This document shows, piece by piece, positions 54,719 to 64,000 of a stretch of 64,000 nt of DNA. The DNA is taken from NCBI GenBank assembly GCA_910587765.1, contig CAJUNR010000015.1, positions 1 to 64,000 of the forward strand. Direction: 5' to 3'. Position 1 is the first letter of the stretch; every line of letters starts with the position of its first letter. The stretch is from an uncultured Lachnospiraceae bacterium. Lineage in GTDB: Bacteria > Bacillota > Clostridia > Lachnospirales > Lachnospiraceae. The position numbers and the translations under genes are program-made. Below the pieces are notes generated by a model, which worked only from the letters and a program-made list of their open reading frames with translations, was not told the DNA's origin and ran no database searches.

Positions 54719-55765
54719 CTAGCGGAACTTATAAATCGTCGTCGTATGATACGGCTGTCCCGCCTCGAAGACCGGGCTTATGAATCCCGGAGTATTGACG
54801 CTGTTCGGGAAATACTGCGTCTCCAGACAGAGCGCGCAGCGTCTGTCATAGTGCGCGCCGCCTTTGCCCGTCTGCGGCGTGATGCAGTTGCCCGCGTAGA
54901 ACTGCACGCCCGGAAGATCGGTCCACACTTCCATCACGCGTCCCGCCTTCGCGTCTTCCACTTCCGCGATCTTCTCTACGGTTCCCGGAGACGTATGAAG
55001 CGCCCAGTTATGATCGTACCCCTGCACCATCGTAAGCTGCTCGTAGTCCGCGTCGATCTCGTCTCCGATCCGCTTCCCGGTCCGGAAATCCATGGGGGTC
55101 CCCTCCACAGGCAGGATTCTGCCGGTCGGAATCGCTCCCGGCACGATCTCGGCAAAGCCGTCCGCGAAGATCGTCATCTTCTCATCCTCGATGCTGCCCG
55201 CGTCATGGCCGCCCAGATTAAAGTAGCTGTGATTCGTTGCATTGATCAGCGTCTTCTGATCGCAGACGCCGTCGTAGATAATCTGAAGCCCCATGTCCGG
55301 AAGCAACATATAGTTGACGGAAATCTTCAGCGTCCCCGGAAAACCGTTCTCCATGTCCGGACTCGTGTAGGAGAACCGCACTGCCTGCTCCTCCTCCAGA
55401 ACCTCCGCCTCCCACAGCACTTTATGAAATCCGTGATGAAAATCCGTATGCAGATTGTTGCCGTTTTCATTCGCCGCCAGACGGTACGCCGTTCCGTCAA
55501 TCTCAAAGGAAGCGCCGGCGATGCGGTTGGCGCTTCTGCCGATCGTCGCGCCGAAGAAGCAGCCGTTCTCCTCATAATCCGCCAGACGGTCATAGCCAAG
55601 AACGAGATCCTTCCTGACTCCCTTCGCATCCGGCACAATCAGGGACACCAGAATCGCGCCGTAATCCGTCACGACCGCCTCCATGCCGTTCTCCGCGCGG
55701 ATCGCATATAAATACGCCTGTCTGCCGTCCCCTGTCACTCCAAATTCTTTCCTGCTGATACTCAT
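54719..55765 (-). CDS. galM: Aldose 1-epimerase (galactose mutarotase)
   Basis: From ATG 55765 (MSISRKEFGVTGDGRQAYLY, AGGAGAG upstream) the enzyme has 348 residues. The beta-sandwich family motifs include the catalytic histidine regions GNNLHTDFHHGFHKVLW and NATNHSYFNLGGH, and a catalytic glutamate in CLETQYFPNSVNTPGF. It interconverts alpha and beta aldose anomers, which helps use of released galactose or arabinose. It lies tail-to-tail with the transporter operon. Confidence 0.93.
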   Translation of the reverse strand: MSISRKEFGVTGDGRQAYLYAIRAENGMEAVVTDYGAILVSLIVPDAKGVRKDLVLGYDRLADYEENGCFFGATIGRSANRIAGASFEIDGTAYRLAANENGNNLHTDFHHGFHKVLWEAEVLEEEQAVRFSYTSPDMENGFPGTLKISVNYMLLPDMGLQIIYDGVCDQKTLINATNHSYFNLGGHDAGSIEDEKMTIFADGFAEIVPGAIPTGRILPVEGTPMDFRTGKRIGDEIDADYEQLTMVQGYDHNWALHTSPGTVEKIAEVEDAKAGRVMEVWTDLPGVQFYAGNCITPQTGKGGAHYDRRCALCLETQYFPNSVNTPGFISPVFEAGQPYHTTTIYKFR

Positions 55766-55871
55766 AATTTCTCTCCTGTCGCCGTTCTCCCGGTATCCGA
55801 CGCCCGCAGCAGCTTCCGGCGGTTCTGTCCTCCCGCCCGCTCCTGAGCGCATCGCCCGGATTTTTGCCGTA

Positions 55872-56468
55872 TTACAGTTCCACGCGCCCTTCGAGGGCGC
55901 GCAGAAGGGTCACTTCATCAATGTACTCCAGATCTCCGCCCACCGGCACGCCGCTGGCAATCCGGCTGACTTTGATGCCGGTCGGTTTCACCAGCTTGCT
56001 GATGTACATGGCGGTCGTTTCGCCCTCAAGGCTGGAATTGGTCGCGATAATCACCTCGTCCACGTCCTTTTCCAGACGGTGCATCAGCTCCTTCAGACGG
56101 ATATCCGCCGGTCCGATCCCCAACATGGGCGATATAGCGCCGTGAAGCACATGATAGACGCCCTCGTATTTCCCGGTCTTCTCATAGGCGCTCATATCTC
56201 TCGGATTCTCCACCACCATGATCGTCTTCTGATCCCGCGCGGGATTGCTGCATACGGGGCAGAGCTCCCGGTCTGTCAGCGTCAGGCACTGGCTGCAGTA
56301 ACGGATCGTCTGTTTGGCCTTTACAATCGTATCCGCCAGTTTTTCCACCCGCTCTTTCGGCATGTCGATAATGTGAAACGCCAGACGCTGGGCCGTCTTG
56401 CCGCCGATTCCCGGAAGGGACGCGAGCTGCTCAATGAGCAGACTGATTTGACTGCTGTAGTATTCCAT
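55872..56468 (-). CDS. recR: Recombination protein RecR
   Basis: The 198-residue RecFOR-pathway protein has the N-terminal helix-hairpin-helix ([16 protein letters not shown]), the four-cysteine zinc motif in [17 protein letters not shown], and a Toprim domain starting MVVENPRDM. It loads RecA at gaps with RecO. Its start touches the stop codon of ybaB by 1 bp, the normal dnaX-ybaB-recR arrangement. Confidence 0.97.
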   Translation of the reverse strand: MEYYSSQISLLIEQLASLPGIGGKTAQRLAFHIIDMPKERVEKLADTIVKAKQTIRYCSQCLTLTDRELCPVCSNPARDQKTIMVVENPRDMSAYEKTGKYEGVYHVLHGAISPMLGIGPADIRLKELMHRLEKDVDEVIIATNSSLEGETTAMYISKLVKPTGIKVSRIASGVPVGGDLEYIDEVTLLRALEGRVEL

Positions 56469-56815
56469 CAGAAAGGAAAGCCTCCGCCCAGGCCGCCGGT
56501 CAGCTTCGCCATATTGGCGGCGCCGGCCTCATCCGCCTTTCTGAGCGCCTCATTGACCGCCGCCATGATGACATCCTCCAACATCTCCACATCCTCCGGA
56601 TCCACCGCGTCCGGATCGATCTTTACCTTTGTCACTTCCTTCTTGCCGGTTACGGTCACTTCCACCGCGCCTCCTCCGGCCGCCGCCGTAAATTCGGCGC
56701 TCTCCAGTTCCTTCTGGCTCTCTTCCATCTGGCGCTGCATCCTCTGCGCCTGCTTCATCAGATTGTTCATATTCCCCGGCATGCCGCCGCCCGGGAAGCC
56801 TCCTCTTTTTGCCAT
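56468..56815 (-). CDS. YbaB/EbfC nucleoid-associated protein
   Basis: The 115-residue protein has a Gly/Met-rich N-terminus ([20 protein letters not shown]), the helix [18 protein letters not shown] and the beta sheet with [20 protein letters not shown]. It binds DNA as a dimer. It sits between dnaX and recR as in most Firmicutes. Confidence 0.95.
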   Translation of the reverse strand: MAKRGGFPGGGMPGNMNNLMKQAQRMQRQMEESQKELESAEFTAAAGGGAVEVTVTGKKEVTKVKIDPDAVDPEDVEMLEDVIMAAVNEALRKADEAGAANMAKLTGGLGGGFPF

Positions 56816-56845
56816 ATCTCTGCTCTACCTCCTATGAGAGTTCCG

Positions 56846-58408
56846 TCATGGATCTTCGATCACGATCTCCATATCAATCAAACCGGACAGATCGACGGCC
56901 GGTTCTTCCGCCCTCGGATCGCTGTCCGGCGTGCTGATCTGCACTTTCATCTTCACCTTCAGTTCCCGCTCGATCAGCTCCTCCACCCGTTCGGCCAGTT
57001 CCTTCTCATCCACCGCATGATTCCGGCATAACACAATCTGCACGCCGGCGTGCTCCGGCAGTTCCCGGCACTGCGCTCCCTTCAATACGGATCTAAGCCA
57101 GGGACCGGCTTTTTTCCTCAGCTCCTGAAAACGGCCGATGAACGTCTGTACATCCTCCGCAAGCGCCTCCTGCGAAAGCTTCTCCGGCTTCGCCTCTTCT
57201 TTTGTCTGCGCGGATGCCAGAGTGTGCTCCGAAGAGGGCGCCGCCGCCGGAACGCCCTCCTCCACTTTCTTCTCCAGCAAAGCGAGCCTGTGCAGGATCG
57301 AATCATAATTCTGTTCCATAGCCGGCCGACAAAGCTTGATCAGCGTAATTTCCGTCATGACCCGTTTCTGCGTTGTCTGGCGAAGCTGACCGGACAGTTC
57401 CGAGAATACCCGGATATAGCGCATCAGCGTGTCCATATCCGTAAGCGCGGCCTCTTCCTTCATACGGGCCAGATGTTCGCCGGACACGTCGAGCATCTCT
57501 TCCATGCCCTGATCGCTTTTCAAAAGCAGGAGATTCCGGAGATACCAGATGAAATCGACGACAAACTGTGAAAGTTCTCTGCCTCTGAGAATGATCTCCT
57601 CCAGTTCCCGGATGAGGCCGGGCAGGTCGAGCGCGCAGAGCCGACGAAAGAACGCTCCAAACACTTCCACATCTACGGCCCCGAGCACTTCCAGCACATG
57701 CTCATAGGTCAGCTTCTGACCCAGATAAAAAGCAATGCACTGATCCAGAAGACTCAGCGCATCACGCATGGACCCGTCGCCCATCTTAGCCACATAGGCC
57801 AGAGCCCGTTCTTCTGTCTCCACCTGCTCCTGCTCCATCAGCTCCTGAAGCCTGGCGGCAATCGTCTCCGTGGTAATCCTGCGGAAATCATATCTCTGGC
57901 ATCTGGATGCAATCGTGACCGGAATCTTGTGGGCTTCCGTCGTCGCCAGTATAAAGATCACGTACGACGGCGGCTCCTCCAGCGTTTTCAGCAGCGCGTT
58001 GTACGCGCCCGGAGTCAGCATATGCACCTCGTCGATGATATAGACTTTATACTTTCCTTCCGCGGGCGAATAGGCGACCTCATCCCGGATCTCCCGGATA
58101 TTGTCCACGCCGTTGTTGGAAGCGGCGTCAATCTCGATGACATTCATGGAAGCGCCGGATGCGATCGCCCTGCAGGAAGCGCACTCCCCGCAGGGATTCC
58201 CGTCCGCCGGGTGTTCACAGTTGACCGCTCTGGCGAAGATCTTCGCGACCGTCGTCTTGCCGGTCCCTCTCGTCCCGCAGAACAGATAGGCATGACCGAT
58301 ACGGTCCGCGCGGATCTGATTTTTCAGAGTCGTCACGATGTGATCCTGTCCCCTGACGTCCGTAAATTCCGAAGGACGGAATTTACGGTATAATGCTGTA
58401 TAAGACAT
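56846..58408 (-). CDS. dnaX: DNA polymerase III subunit gamma/tau
   Basis: The 520-residue clamp-loader ATPase has Walker A GTRGTGKTTVAK, the four-cysteine zinc module (CEHPADGNPCGECASC), Walker B DEVHML and the sensor segment LATTEAHKIPVTIASRCQRY. The domain III region and a charged linker (about 380-440) lead to a tau-type C-terminus. It is shorter than E. coli tau but typical of Firmicutes. I see no clear A-rich slippage site that would make a separate gamma form. Confidence 0.96.
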   Translation of the reverse strand: MSYTALYRKFRPSEFTDVRGQDHIVTTLKNQIRADRIGHAYLFCGTRGTGKTTVAKIFARAVNCEHPADGNPCGECASCRAIASGASMNVIEIDAASNNGVDNIREIRDEVAYSPAEGKYKVYIIDEVHMLTPGAYNALLKTLEEPPSYVIFILATTEAHKIPVTIASRCQRYDFRRITTETIAARLQELMEQEQVETEERALAYVAKMGDGSMRDALSLLDQCIAFYLGQKLTYEHVLEVLGAVDVEVFGAFFRRLCALDLPGLIRELEEIILRGRELSQFVVDFIWYLRNLLLLKSDQGMEEMLDVSGEHLARMKEEAALTDMDTLMRYIRVFSELSGQLRQTTQKRVMTEITLIKLCRPAMEQNYDSILHRLALLEKKVEEGVPAAAPSSEHTLASAQTKEEAKPEKLSQEALAEDVQTFIGRFQELRKKAGPWLRSVLKGAQCRELPEHAGVQIVLCRNHAVDEKELAERVEELIERELKVKMKVQISTPDSDPRAEEPAVDLSGLIDMEIVIEDP

Positions 58409-58410
58409 GC

Positions 58411-59487
58411 TTAATCGCCAAAGCTGATGCCGACGATCTTTGCTTCCTCAATGATGCCCGCATTCGGATCGACCATCTTCAGCTTCCCAGCCACCTCGCC
58501 AAGAGGCACTTTGCAGGTCTCGCCGTGAACGATTCCCACCATATAGCCGTATTCTTCATCCATGATCAGTTTTGCTGCTCTGGCGCCCAGTCTTGTGGAA
58601 AGCACACGGTCATAGGGCTTGGGCGAACCGCCTCTCTGCGTGTGTCCCGGAACCGTCACGCGGACATCCGCCCCGGTTTTCTGACGGATCAGGTCCGCCA
58701 GCTCATAAGACACAGACGGATATGCATAATTTGCCATTTTCGCCTTATATTCTTTCTTGGACAGTTTCGCGTCCGCTTTGGAGATCGCTCCCTCCGCCAC
58801 TGCCAGAATCGTGAATCCTTTCTTCGCCCGGTTCCTCTTCTCGATGGCCGCGCAGACTTTGTCAATGTCATACGGAATTTCCGGAATGAGCACAATGTCA
58901 GCTCCGCCGGCGATTCCTGCGTGAAGCGTCAGCCATCCGACCTTATGGCCCATGACTTCCACGATGAATACCCGGTTATGGGACGCCGCGGTCGTATGGA
59001 TGCAGTCAATGCACTCGGTCGCGATATCGACCGCGCTCTGGAAGCCGAACGTCATATCGGTTCCCCAGATATCGTTGTCGATCGTCTTGGGCAGATGGAG
59101 AATGTTCAGCCCCTCCTCGCTCAGAAGGTTGGCCGTCTTCTGCGTCCCGTTGCCGCCCAGAATCACCAGGCAGTCGAGATCCAGCTTCCTGTATGTCTTT
59201 TTCATGGCCTCTACTTTATCCAGCCCGTTTTCGTCCGGAGTTCTCATATTTTTAAATGACTGTCTGGAGCTTCCCAGAATCGTCCCGCCTTTTGTGAGGA
59301 TCCCCGCAAAATCCCGTCCGGTCATATGGCGGTATTCGTTATAGATCAGTCCTTTATATCCTTCTTCAATACCGTAGATCTCCACATCTCCGCCCAGTGC
59401 GTTGTAAAGTCCTTTCGCCACTCCTCTCATCGTTGCATTCAATGCCTGGCAGTCGCCGCCGCTTGTCAAAAGCCCTACGCGTTTCAT
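58411..59487 (-). CDS. 6-phosphofructokinase, group with GGNGT and PKTIDND motifs
   Basis: The 358-residue enzyme phosphorylates fructose 6-phosphate. The donor loop reads GGN113G114T115: the usual Asp is Asn, while the Gly favouring ATP is kept. The substrate loop is PK134TIDND, where Lys is the residue common in PPi-type and group III enzymes. Catalytic D137 and substrate residues in TAASHNRVFIVEVMG are present. The donor (ATP or PPi) is therefore not certain. Longer than classic PfkA (320), it has a C-terminal extension. It lies 2 bp from dnaX in the same direction. Confidence 0.9.
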   Translation of the reverse strand: MKRVGLLTSGGDCQALNATMRGVAKGLYNALGGDVEIYGIEEGYKGLIYNEYRHMTGRDFAGILTKGGTILGSSRQSFKNMRTPDENGLDKVEAMKKTYRKLDLDCLVILGGNGTQKTANLLSEEGLNILHLPKTIDNDIWGTDMTFGFQSAVDIATECIDCIHTTAASHNRVFIVEVMGHKVGWLTLHAGIAGGADIVLIPEIPYDIDKVCAAIEKRNRAKKGFTILAVAEGAISKADAKLSKKEYKAKMANYAYPSVSYELADLIRQKTGADVRVTVPGHTQRGGSPKPYDRVLSTRLGARAAKLIMDEEYGYMVGIVHGETCKVPLGEVAGKLKMVDPNAGIIEEAKIVGISFGD

Positions 59488-59637
59488 AATAAGTTCTCCT
59501 TTTCTCTGATGATTTCCGATTTACCCCGGGACCCGCGCCGCGTCCTGACCGGCAGGCGCCCCGGCCGCATTTGCATTTATTATAACCCAACCGGAAATAT
59601 TTCACAAGTGTCTGCCGGTTCCCTGCGAAAAACTTTG

Positions 59638-59690
59638 CGGCGCCCTTCAATGGGTCTTTCAGGATGGTTTGTCCGCATTGGGCTGAAAAC
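59638..59690 (+). repeat. Partial copy C of the dispersed palindromic element
   Basis: Matches the right arm of copy A (GCGCCCTTCAATGGGTCTTT then CAGGATG) with a few changes. The left half is missing. It lies between pfk and the MscS gene, in a gap with no gene. Confidence 0.65.
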
Positions 59691-59717
59691 CGGTGTAGAT
59701 TTGAAAAGCAACGCGCC

Positions 59718-60491
59718 TCACGAGCATACTGTCACCGTCTGGTAAGGAATTGTGATCCCGTTTTCCCGGAATCCTTTTACCAGCGCGGCCCGGATATCGC
59801 TGCACGCCTGAAAACTGTCGTCCAGGTTTTTCGTCCATACGGTCGTCTTTAATATAATGCCGTTGGACGTATAGGATTTTATGAATACTTTGTTTTCCTC
59901 GGTGTTCAGCGTCTGTTCATTCTCGATACAGATTCTCTGCATCAGCCCCATGGCCTTGTCAATATCCGAATCATAGGAGATCTCGATCTCCATAAAATTG
60001 CCCACGTTTTCAATAAAATTGGTATTGGTGATCACCGCCGAATCCATGACCGAATTGGGAACGATGCAGCACTCTCCGTTAAACTGCCGGATAATCGTAT
60101 GCCGGATCGTGATGTCCTTCACGATCCCCTCCGCGATCACACTGCTGCCCTGAAGCACCCGGATCTTCTCATCCACATTGTAGGGCCGCGACACGGACAG
60201 GGAGATACCGCTGATCACGTTCGCCAGCGCCTGCTGCGCCGCGAAGGTCGCAATCGCCACCATCAGGGAGCCGCTTTGCAGAAGCACCTTGCTGATGTCC
60301 CTCGTCACCTCGAACTGCTGCAGAAGACTGTAGATCAGCACTACGCTGATAATCACATTGACCGCGCTTTTCGTGAAACGCAGATGAACCGAATTATGCT
60401 TTCTCTCCATCAGCAGAAAGACCAGACCCACCATCCGGTTCAGAAGCACTTCAATGATAAAAAAAACGCCGATTTTCAACAGACTGCTCAT
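59718..60491 (-). CDS. MscS-family mechanosensitive channel
   Basis: The 257-residue protein has two or three membrane helices, the last pore-lining with the Gly/Ala pattern SLMVAIATFAAQQALANVIS and GISLSVSRPYNVDEKIRVLQ, then the beta domain GIVKDITIRHTIIRQFNGEC with CIVPNSVM. The C-terminal alpha-beta domain is short. It opens under osmotic downshock. AGGAGGATCCT precedes the ATG. Confidence 0.9.
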   Translation of the reverse strand: MSSLLKIGVFFIIEVLLNRMVGLVFLLMERKHNSVHLRFTKSAVNVIISVVLIYSLLQQFEVTRDISKVLLQSGSLMVAIATFAAQQALANVISGISLSVSRPYNVDEKIRVLQGSSVIAEGIVKDITIRHTIIRQFNGECCIVPNSVMDSAVITNTNFIENVGNFMEIEISYDSDIDKAMGLMQRICIENEQTLNTEENKVFIKSYTSNGIILKTTVWTKNLDDSFQACSDIRAALVKGFRENGITIPYQTVTVCS

Positions 60492-60561
60492 AGGATCCTC
60501 CTCCTGTTCCGCGCTTTCGGTCTGTGCCGCCGCTTTACCCTGCCGGCCTCAAGGCCGCCTT

Positions 60562-61956
60562 TTACATGGTGATCCACCCCAGCACACCGGCAATGGAGCT
60601 GAGCAGAATGATCACGATACAGACCGGAGCCAGATATTTCATAAAGACATTATACATTCCTTTCCGCCTGAACGCCGAAGACTGCTCCACTTCCCGGGCG
60701 ATCCGTTCCAGTCCTGCCACGCGGGTAACCAGCAGACAGGTAGCCAGAGCGGCCAGCGGCATCATCAGTGAATTGGTCAGAAAATCAAAGAAGTCGAGAA
60801 TCGACATTCCCAGCAACGAAACAAAGTCCCACACGCCGAAACCAAGCGACGAAGCGGTTCCGAAGCAGACAATGATGATTCCCATCAAAACGGTCGATCT
60901 GCGGCGGCTCCATCCGAACTGATCCTCAAAGGTGGAGACTCCGGATTCCGCCAGAGAGATGGCGCTGGTCAGCGCCGCCAGCAGTACGAGCAGGAAGAAC
61001 ATCACGCCCGCCGCGGTTCCGAAGCCCATGCTCGCGAACACTTTCGGAATTGTAATGAACATCAGCGACGGCCCCGCATTCAGAGTATCCGGATCCCCGC
61101 CGGAGAAGGCAAAGACCGCCGGAATGATCATAAGCCCCGCCAGCATGGCAATGGCGGTGTCGAACACTTCCACCTGCGTTGTCGAGCCTTCAATATCCAC
61201 TTCGTCTTTCATGTAGGAACCGTAGGTGTACAGGATGCCCATGGCAATGGACAGCGAGTAGAACATCTGCCCCATGGCAGCGACCACGGTCATCCATGAG
61301 AAATTCCCGGGATTGGGAACGAGGAAATATTTGACCCCTTCCCAGGCGCCCGGTCGGGTCATGGAATAAAGCGCCACAAACACCGCCAGCAGTACGAGCA
61401 TCGGCATCATCACTCTGGAGACGCGCTCCACCCCCTGCTGCACGCCGGCGAAAAGAACCGCCGTCACCATCAGGCTGAACAGCAGAAACCACAGCACGCC
61501 GGAGATGTCCGCGATAAATCCGGGAAAGTAGCTTTCCTCCGCCAGCGCCCCGGTATTTCCCCGCAGGTATTCAAACAGGTATTTCGTTACCCAGCCGCCG
61601 ATCACGCTGTAATACGGCACGATCAGCATGGGAATCACCGCATTGATCCAGCCGCCCGCCCGGAAAAAGGCGCCTTTCCCAAACGCCCCGAACGCCCCCA
61701 CGGGACTTCTCCTCGTCATCCGGCCCAGCGCCGTCTCCGACACAATCAGCGCATAGCCGAACGTCAGCATCAGAATCAGATAGACCAGAAGAAAGATACC
61801 TCCTCCGTACTTTGCCGCCAGATACGGAAACCGCCAGATGTTCCCCAGCCCCACGGCCGAACCGGCCACCGCCAGAACGTATCCCAGCCTGCCTGAAAAG
61901 CTGCTCCGTGTCTTTCCTTCTTTCTTCATTCCCCCGGAAGTTTTCCCCTCTTTCAT
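60562..61956 (-). CDS. Sodium-dependent transporter (NSS/SNF family)
   Basis: The 464-residue protein has about eleven to twelve membrane helices. Helix 1 has the family segment GYVLAVAGSAVGLGNIWRFP (sodium and substrate site). Helix 6 region LSIAMGILYTYGSYM and helix 8 region LAALTSAISLAESGVS complete the core. Bacterial members carry amino acids such as tryptophan or alanine; the substrate is unknown. The only gene before it is the MscS gene downstream, so no pathway context helps. Confidence 0.92.
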   Translation of the reverse strand: MKEGKTSGGMKKEGKTRSSFSGRLGYVLAVAGSAVGLGNIWRFPYLAAKYGGGIFLLVYLILMLTFGYALIVSETALGRMTRRSPVGAFGAFGKGAFFRAGGWINAVIPMLIVPYYSVIGGWVTKYLFEYLRGNTGALAEESYFPGFIADISGVLWFLLFSLMVTAVLFAGVQQGVERVSRVMMPMLVLLAVFVALYSMTRPGAWEGVKYFLVPNPGNFSWMTVVAAMGQMFYSLSIAMGILYTYGSYMKDEVDIEGSTTQVEVFDTAIAMLAGLMIIPAVFAFSGGDPDTLNAGPSLMFITIPKVFASMGFGTAAGVMFFLLVLLAALTSAISLAESGVSTFEDQFGWSRRRSTVLMGIIIVCFGTASSLGFGVWDFVSLLGMSILDFFDFLTNSLMMPLAALATCLLVTRVAGLERIAREVEQSSAFRRKGMYNVFMKYLAPVCIVIILLSSIAGVLGWITM

Positions 61957-62056
61957 TTTCTGTTACCCTCCTTTGTATCAATTCCTTCTATCATACCATC
62001 TTTGCCGCATTCCGGCAATCGCGGATACGGCGCCCGCGTATCATCCGCTTCCGAAT

Positions 62057-64000
62057 TTAATATATGCCCCCTCGCATCTTTTTCAGAAGCTGTTCCACAT
62101 CAATCGGTTTGGGCAGGAAATCGTCCATGCCGCTTTCCAGAGCCTCCTCCCTGTCCTCTTGAAAGGTATTGGCGGTACACGCATAGATCCGCACCGAAGC
62201 CGCATCCGGCCGGTCCAGGCTGCGGATCTCGCGGGTCGCCGTACAGCCATCCATCACCGGCATCTGCATATCCATCAGGATCACGTCGAACTCACCCACC
62301 CGCGAATTGCGGAACAGTTCCACCGCTTCCTGTCCGTTTCGGGCATGCACCGCCTCAAAGCCTTCCATATCAAGAATCTCCAGCAGCACCTCCGCGTTCA
62401 GCTCCACATCTTCAGCTACCAGGATCCGCACCGCGCGCTTCCCTGCCGGTTCGTCCGCACGCTCCGTATCCTCCTCTGCGCACTTCTCCGGCTCCGTCTG
62501 CAGATGCGCCGGTATCTCTTTCACAATCCGGGACGGAAGCGACACGGTGAAGACGCTTCCCACATTCAGCTCGCTCTCCACGGTAATGTCTCCGCCCATA
62601 GCGTCGATCAGGAGTTTGCTGATCGTCATGCCCAGACCGGTCCCCTTGATTCCGCTGGTATTTCTGCCCCGCTCCTGGCTGAACGAATCGAAAATCTGAC
62701 CGATATAATCCGCGGAGATACCGATACCGGTATCCTCACACCGATAAATCGTCATCACATGCTGATCGTCCGTCTTTCTCTGGCAGACCGTAAAGCGGAT
62801 GTCATTGCCGGCCGGCGTGAATTTGGCGGCGTTTCCCAAAATATTCATCAGAATCTGTTTAATGCGGGTGGCGTCTCCCAGAATGCAGGGTTCCGTAACT
62901 TCCTGCTCTACGGTCAGCTTCACTCCCCTGCTTTCAATGTTATCCATCTGCATGGCGATCACTTCATCCACCAGCGCCGACACCAGCAGCGGCTCGCTGA
63001 CCAGTTCCACCTTGCCGACCTGCAGTTTGGATACATCCAGAATGTCGCTGACCAGCGACAGCAGGTATTTGGCGGTGCTCTGCGATTTTTTCAGCCATTC
63101 TCTGACCTGATCCGTCTGATCTTTGTCGTCGATGTGGGACAGCATCAGATAGTTCATGCTGATCAGCCCGTTCAGAGGCGTGCGGATCTCATGGCTCATA
63201 TTGGAGAGAAATTCTCTCTGCGAGCGCGCTTTCTCCGCCGTCCTCACCGTGCGGATCTGATAGCGCATAAGCGCCAGAAGCATGCCGATCACCGTCACGA
63301 TGCAGACGATCAGCATGACCATGCTCATGGCGACAAAGATCCGGCTCTGTTCCCGGAAGACCGCCTCGTTCACTGACATGATAAAATACAGATCCATATC
63401 CTCCCCAAACGGCATAAAATAGAACAGTTCGCGGTCCCTTTCTCCTTCATGAGAATGATAGAAACCGAAAGTCTCCAGCGCCTGCAGCTTCTGACGGACC
63501 TCCTCATTGGTCAGCTCCGAAGACTTCGACTCCGACAGATGCGTATACAGATTCATCTGTTCATTCAGATAGACTTCTTTATTAATATTTACAATATAGT
63601 TTCCCTCCATGTCGATCAGAGCGCTGTGCCCCCGGCTGTTCCCGTTTTTGATAAAGCTGTCGATGACCATATGGTCCTGAATAGAGGAAATGTCGCTGAC
63701 TCCGATCAGCGCAAGCATCTTTATTCCTCCCACCTCACAGCCCCTCAGCCGGACTCCGTAGAGGATGTTCCCGTCCCTGAGTCCTCCGGCCTCGAACCGG
63801 TCGCCGAAGCGCGCGACCACTTTCTCCCTGCCGCCATCAAAATAGGACAGAAAATCCCGGTTCATGTTCACGGCGTCCGGAACCGTAACGCCGCATTGGT
63901 CCGTATAAACTGTGCCGTCCTCCGCCAGCAGATAAATATGTGAAAATCTGCTCGCCGCACACTCCAGATTCATCCGCTCCTCTACCTCTTCGACCGTTTC
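62057..64000 (-). CDS. Hybrid sensor histidine kinase/response regulator, cut by window end
   Basis: The reading frame is open to the last base of the window, so the N-terminus is missing; the Met at 63973 is probably internal. Visible part: an extracytoplasmic sensor of cache type, a membrane helix (IFVAMSMVMLIVCIVTVIGM), a HisKA domain with the phospho-histidine in LSNMSHEIRTPLNGLISMNY, an ATPase domain (NILGNAAKFT, EDTGIGIS, GTGLGMTISKLL), and a receiver domain with ILVAEDVELNAEVL and the acceptor in VILMDMQMPVMDG. No output domain follows, so a phosphotransfer partner is expected elsewhere. Confidence 0.93.
   Translation of the reverse strand, partial: ETVEEVEERMNLECAASRFSHIYLLAEDGTVYTDQCGVTVPDAVNMNRDFLSYFDGGREKVVARFGDRFEAGGLRDGNILYGVRLRGCEVGGIKMLALIGVSDISSIQDHMVIDSFIKNGNSRGHSALIDMEGNYIVNINKEVYLNEQMNLYTHLSESKSSELTNEEVRQKLQALETFGFYHSHEGERDRELFYFMPFGEDMDLYFIMSVNEAVFREQSRIFVAMSMVMLIVCIVTVIGMLLALMRYQIRTVRTAEKARSQREFLSNMSHEIRTPLNGLISMNYLMLSHIDDKDQTDQVREWLKKSQSTAKYLLSLVSDILDVSKLQVGKVELVSEPLLVSALVDEVIAMQMDNIESRGVKLTVEQEVTEPCILGDATRIKQILMNILGNAAKFTPAGNDIRFTVCQRKTDDQHVMTIYRCEDTGIGISADYIGQIFDSFSQERGRNTSGIKGTGLGMTISKLLIDAMGGDITVESELNVGSVFTVSLPSRIVKEIPAHLQTEPEKCAEEDTERADEPAGKRAVRILVAEDVELNAEVLLEILDMEGFEAVHARNGQEAVELFRNSRVGEFDVILMDMQMPVMDGCTATREIRSLDRPDAASVRIYACTANTFQEDREEALESGMDDFLPKPIDVEQLLKKMRGGIY

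Noticed and set aside
56846..58408. Programmed frameshift for a short DnaX gamma form
   Set aside because: No A-run slippery sequence with a following hairpin was evident at the expected place.

Overview
The window looks like a chromosomal segment of a gut-type Gram-positive clostridium, most likely Lachnospiraceae. The basis is protein-level resemblance (V-type ATPase operon in the Enterococcus/Clostridia order, YesM/YesN two-component pair, RbsABC/YtfQRT sugar transporters, the Firmicutes dnaX-ybaB-recR cluster), AGGAGG ribosome binding sites and moderately high GC. No rRNA, tRNA, CRISPR array or complete insertion sequence was seen.

Layout. 1-1330: a PD-(D/E)XK-type protein overlapped by an orphan Phd/YefM antitoxin. 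1338-10348 (minus): a nine-gene V-type ATPase operon ntpF-I-K-E-C-G-A-B-D with a palindromic repeat inserted between ntpB and ntpD. 10380-13647 (minus): dCMP deaminase, an in-frame Sua5-Upp fusion, and MetA carrying Asp at the acyl-CoA specificity position. 13728-22796: a LacI-controlled sugar operon (aldo/keto reductase, FGGY kinase, D-allulose/D-tagatose 3-epimerase, ABC transporter, VOC protein) with four matching operator palindromes. 22812-27624: a GntR regulator and a divergent four-gene operon (PTE-like hydrolase, AroE-like dehydrogenase, cupin phosphoglucose isomerase, 2-hydroxyacid dehydrogenase) that share an 18-bp operator. 27740-33110 and 45364-46582: accessory islands full of Rpn/PD-(D/E)XK genes (two intact in the first, one in the second), a truncated duplicate, a frameshifted remnant, and a recombinase spliced onto a GGDEF fragment. 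33530-45055 (minus): two very large secreted proteins, one with three GH43 arabinanase/xylosidase-like modules. 46855-54665 (plus): YesN/YesM and a YtfQRT-YjfF-type furanose ABC transporter, followed by galM, recR, ybaB, dnaX, pfk, an MscS channel, an NSS transporter and a hybrid histidine kinase cut by the window end.

How it fits together. The GH43 proteins probably release arabinofuranosyl or similar sugars outside the cell. YesMN senses them or related sugars, and YtfQRT-YjfF imports furanoses. The LacI operon handles a rare ketohexose.

The most striking observation concerns the Rpn/PD-(D/E)XK loci. All six, from four sequence groups, have a near-perfect Shine-Dalgarno exactly 8 nt before an in-frame internal ATG, positioned to make a separate C-terminal small protein. 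In most of them that small protein contains a variable tetrapeptide (12-bp) repeat. This resembles the intragenic antitoxin arrangement known for enterobacterial Rpn toxins, and suggests a widespread, variable toxin/antitoxin or defence module.
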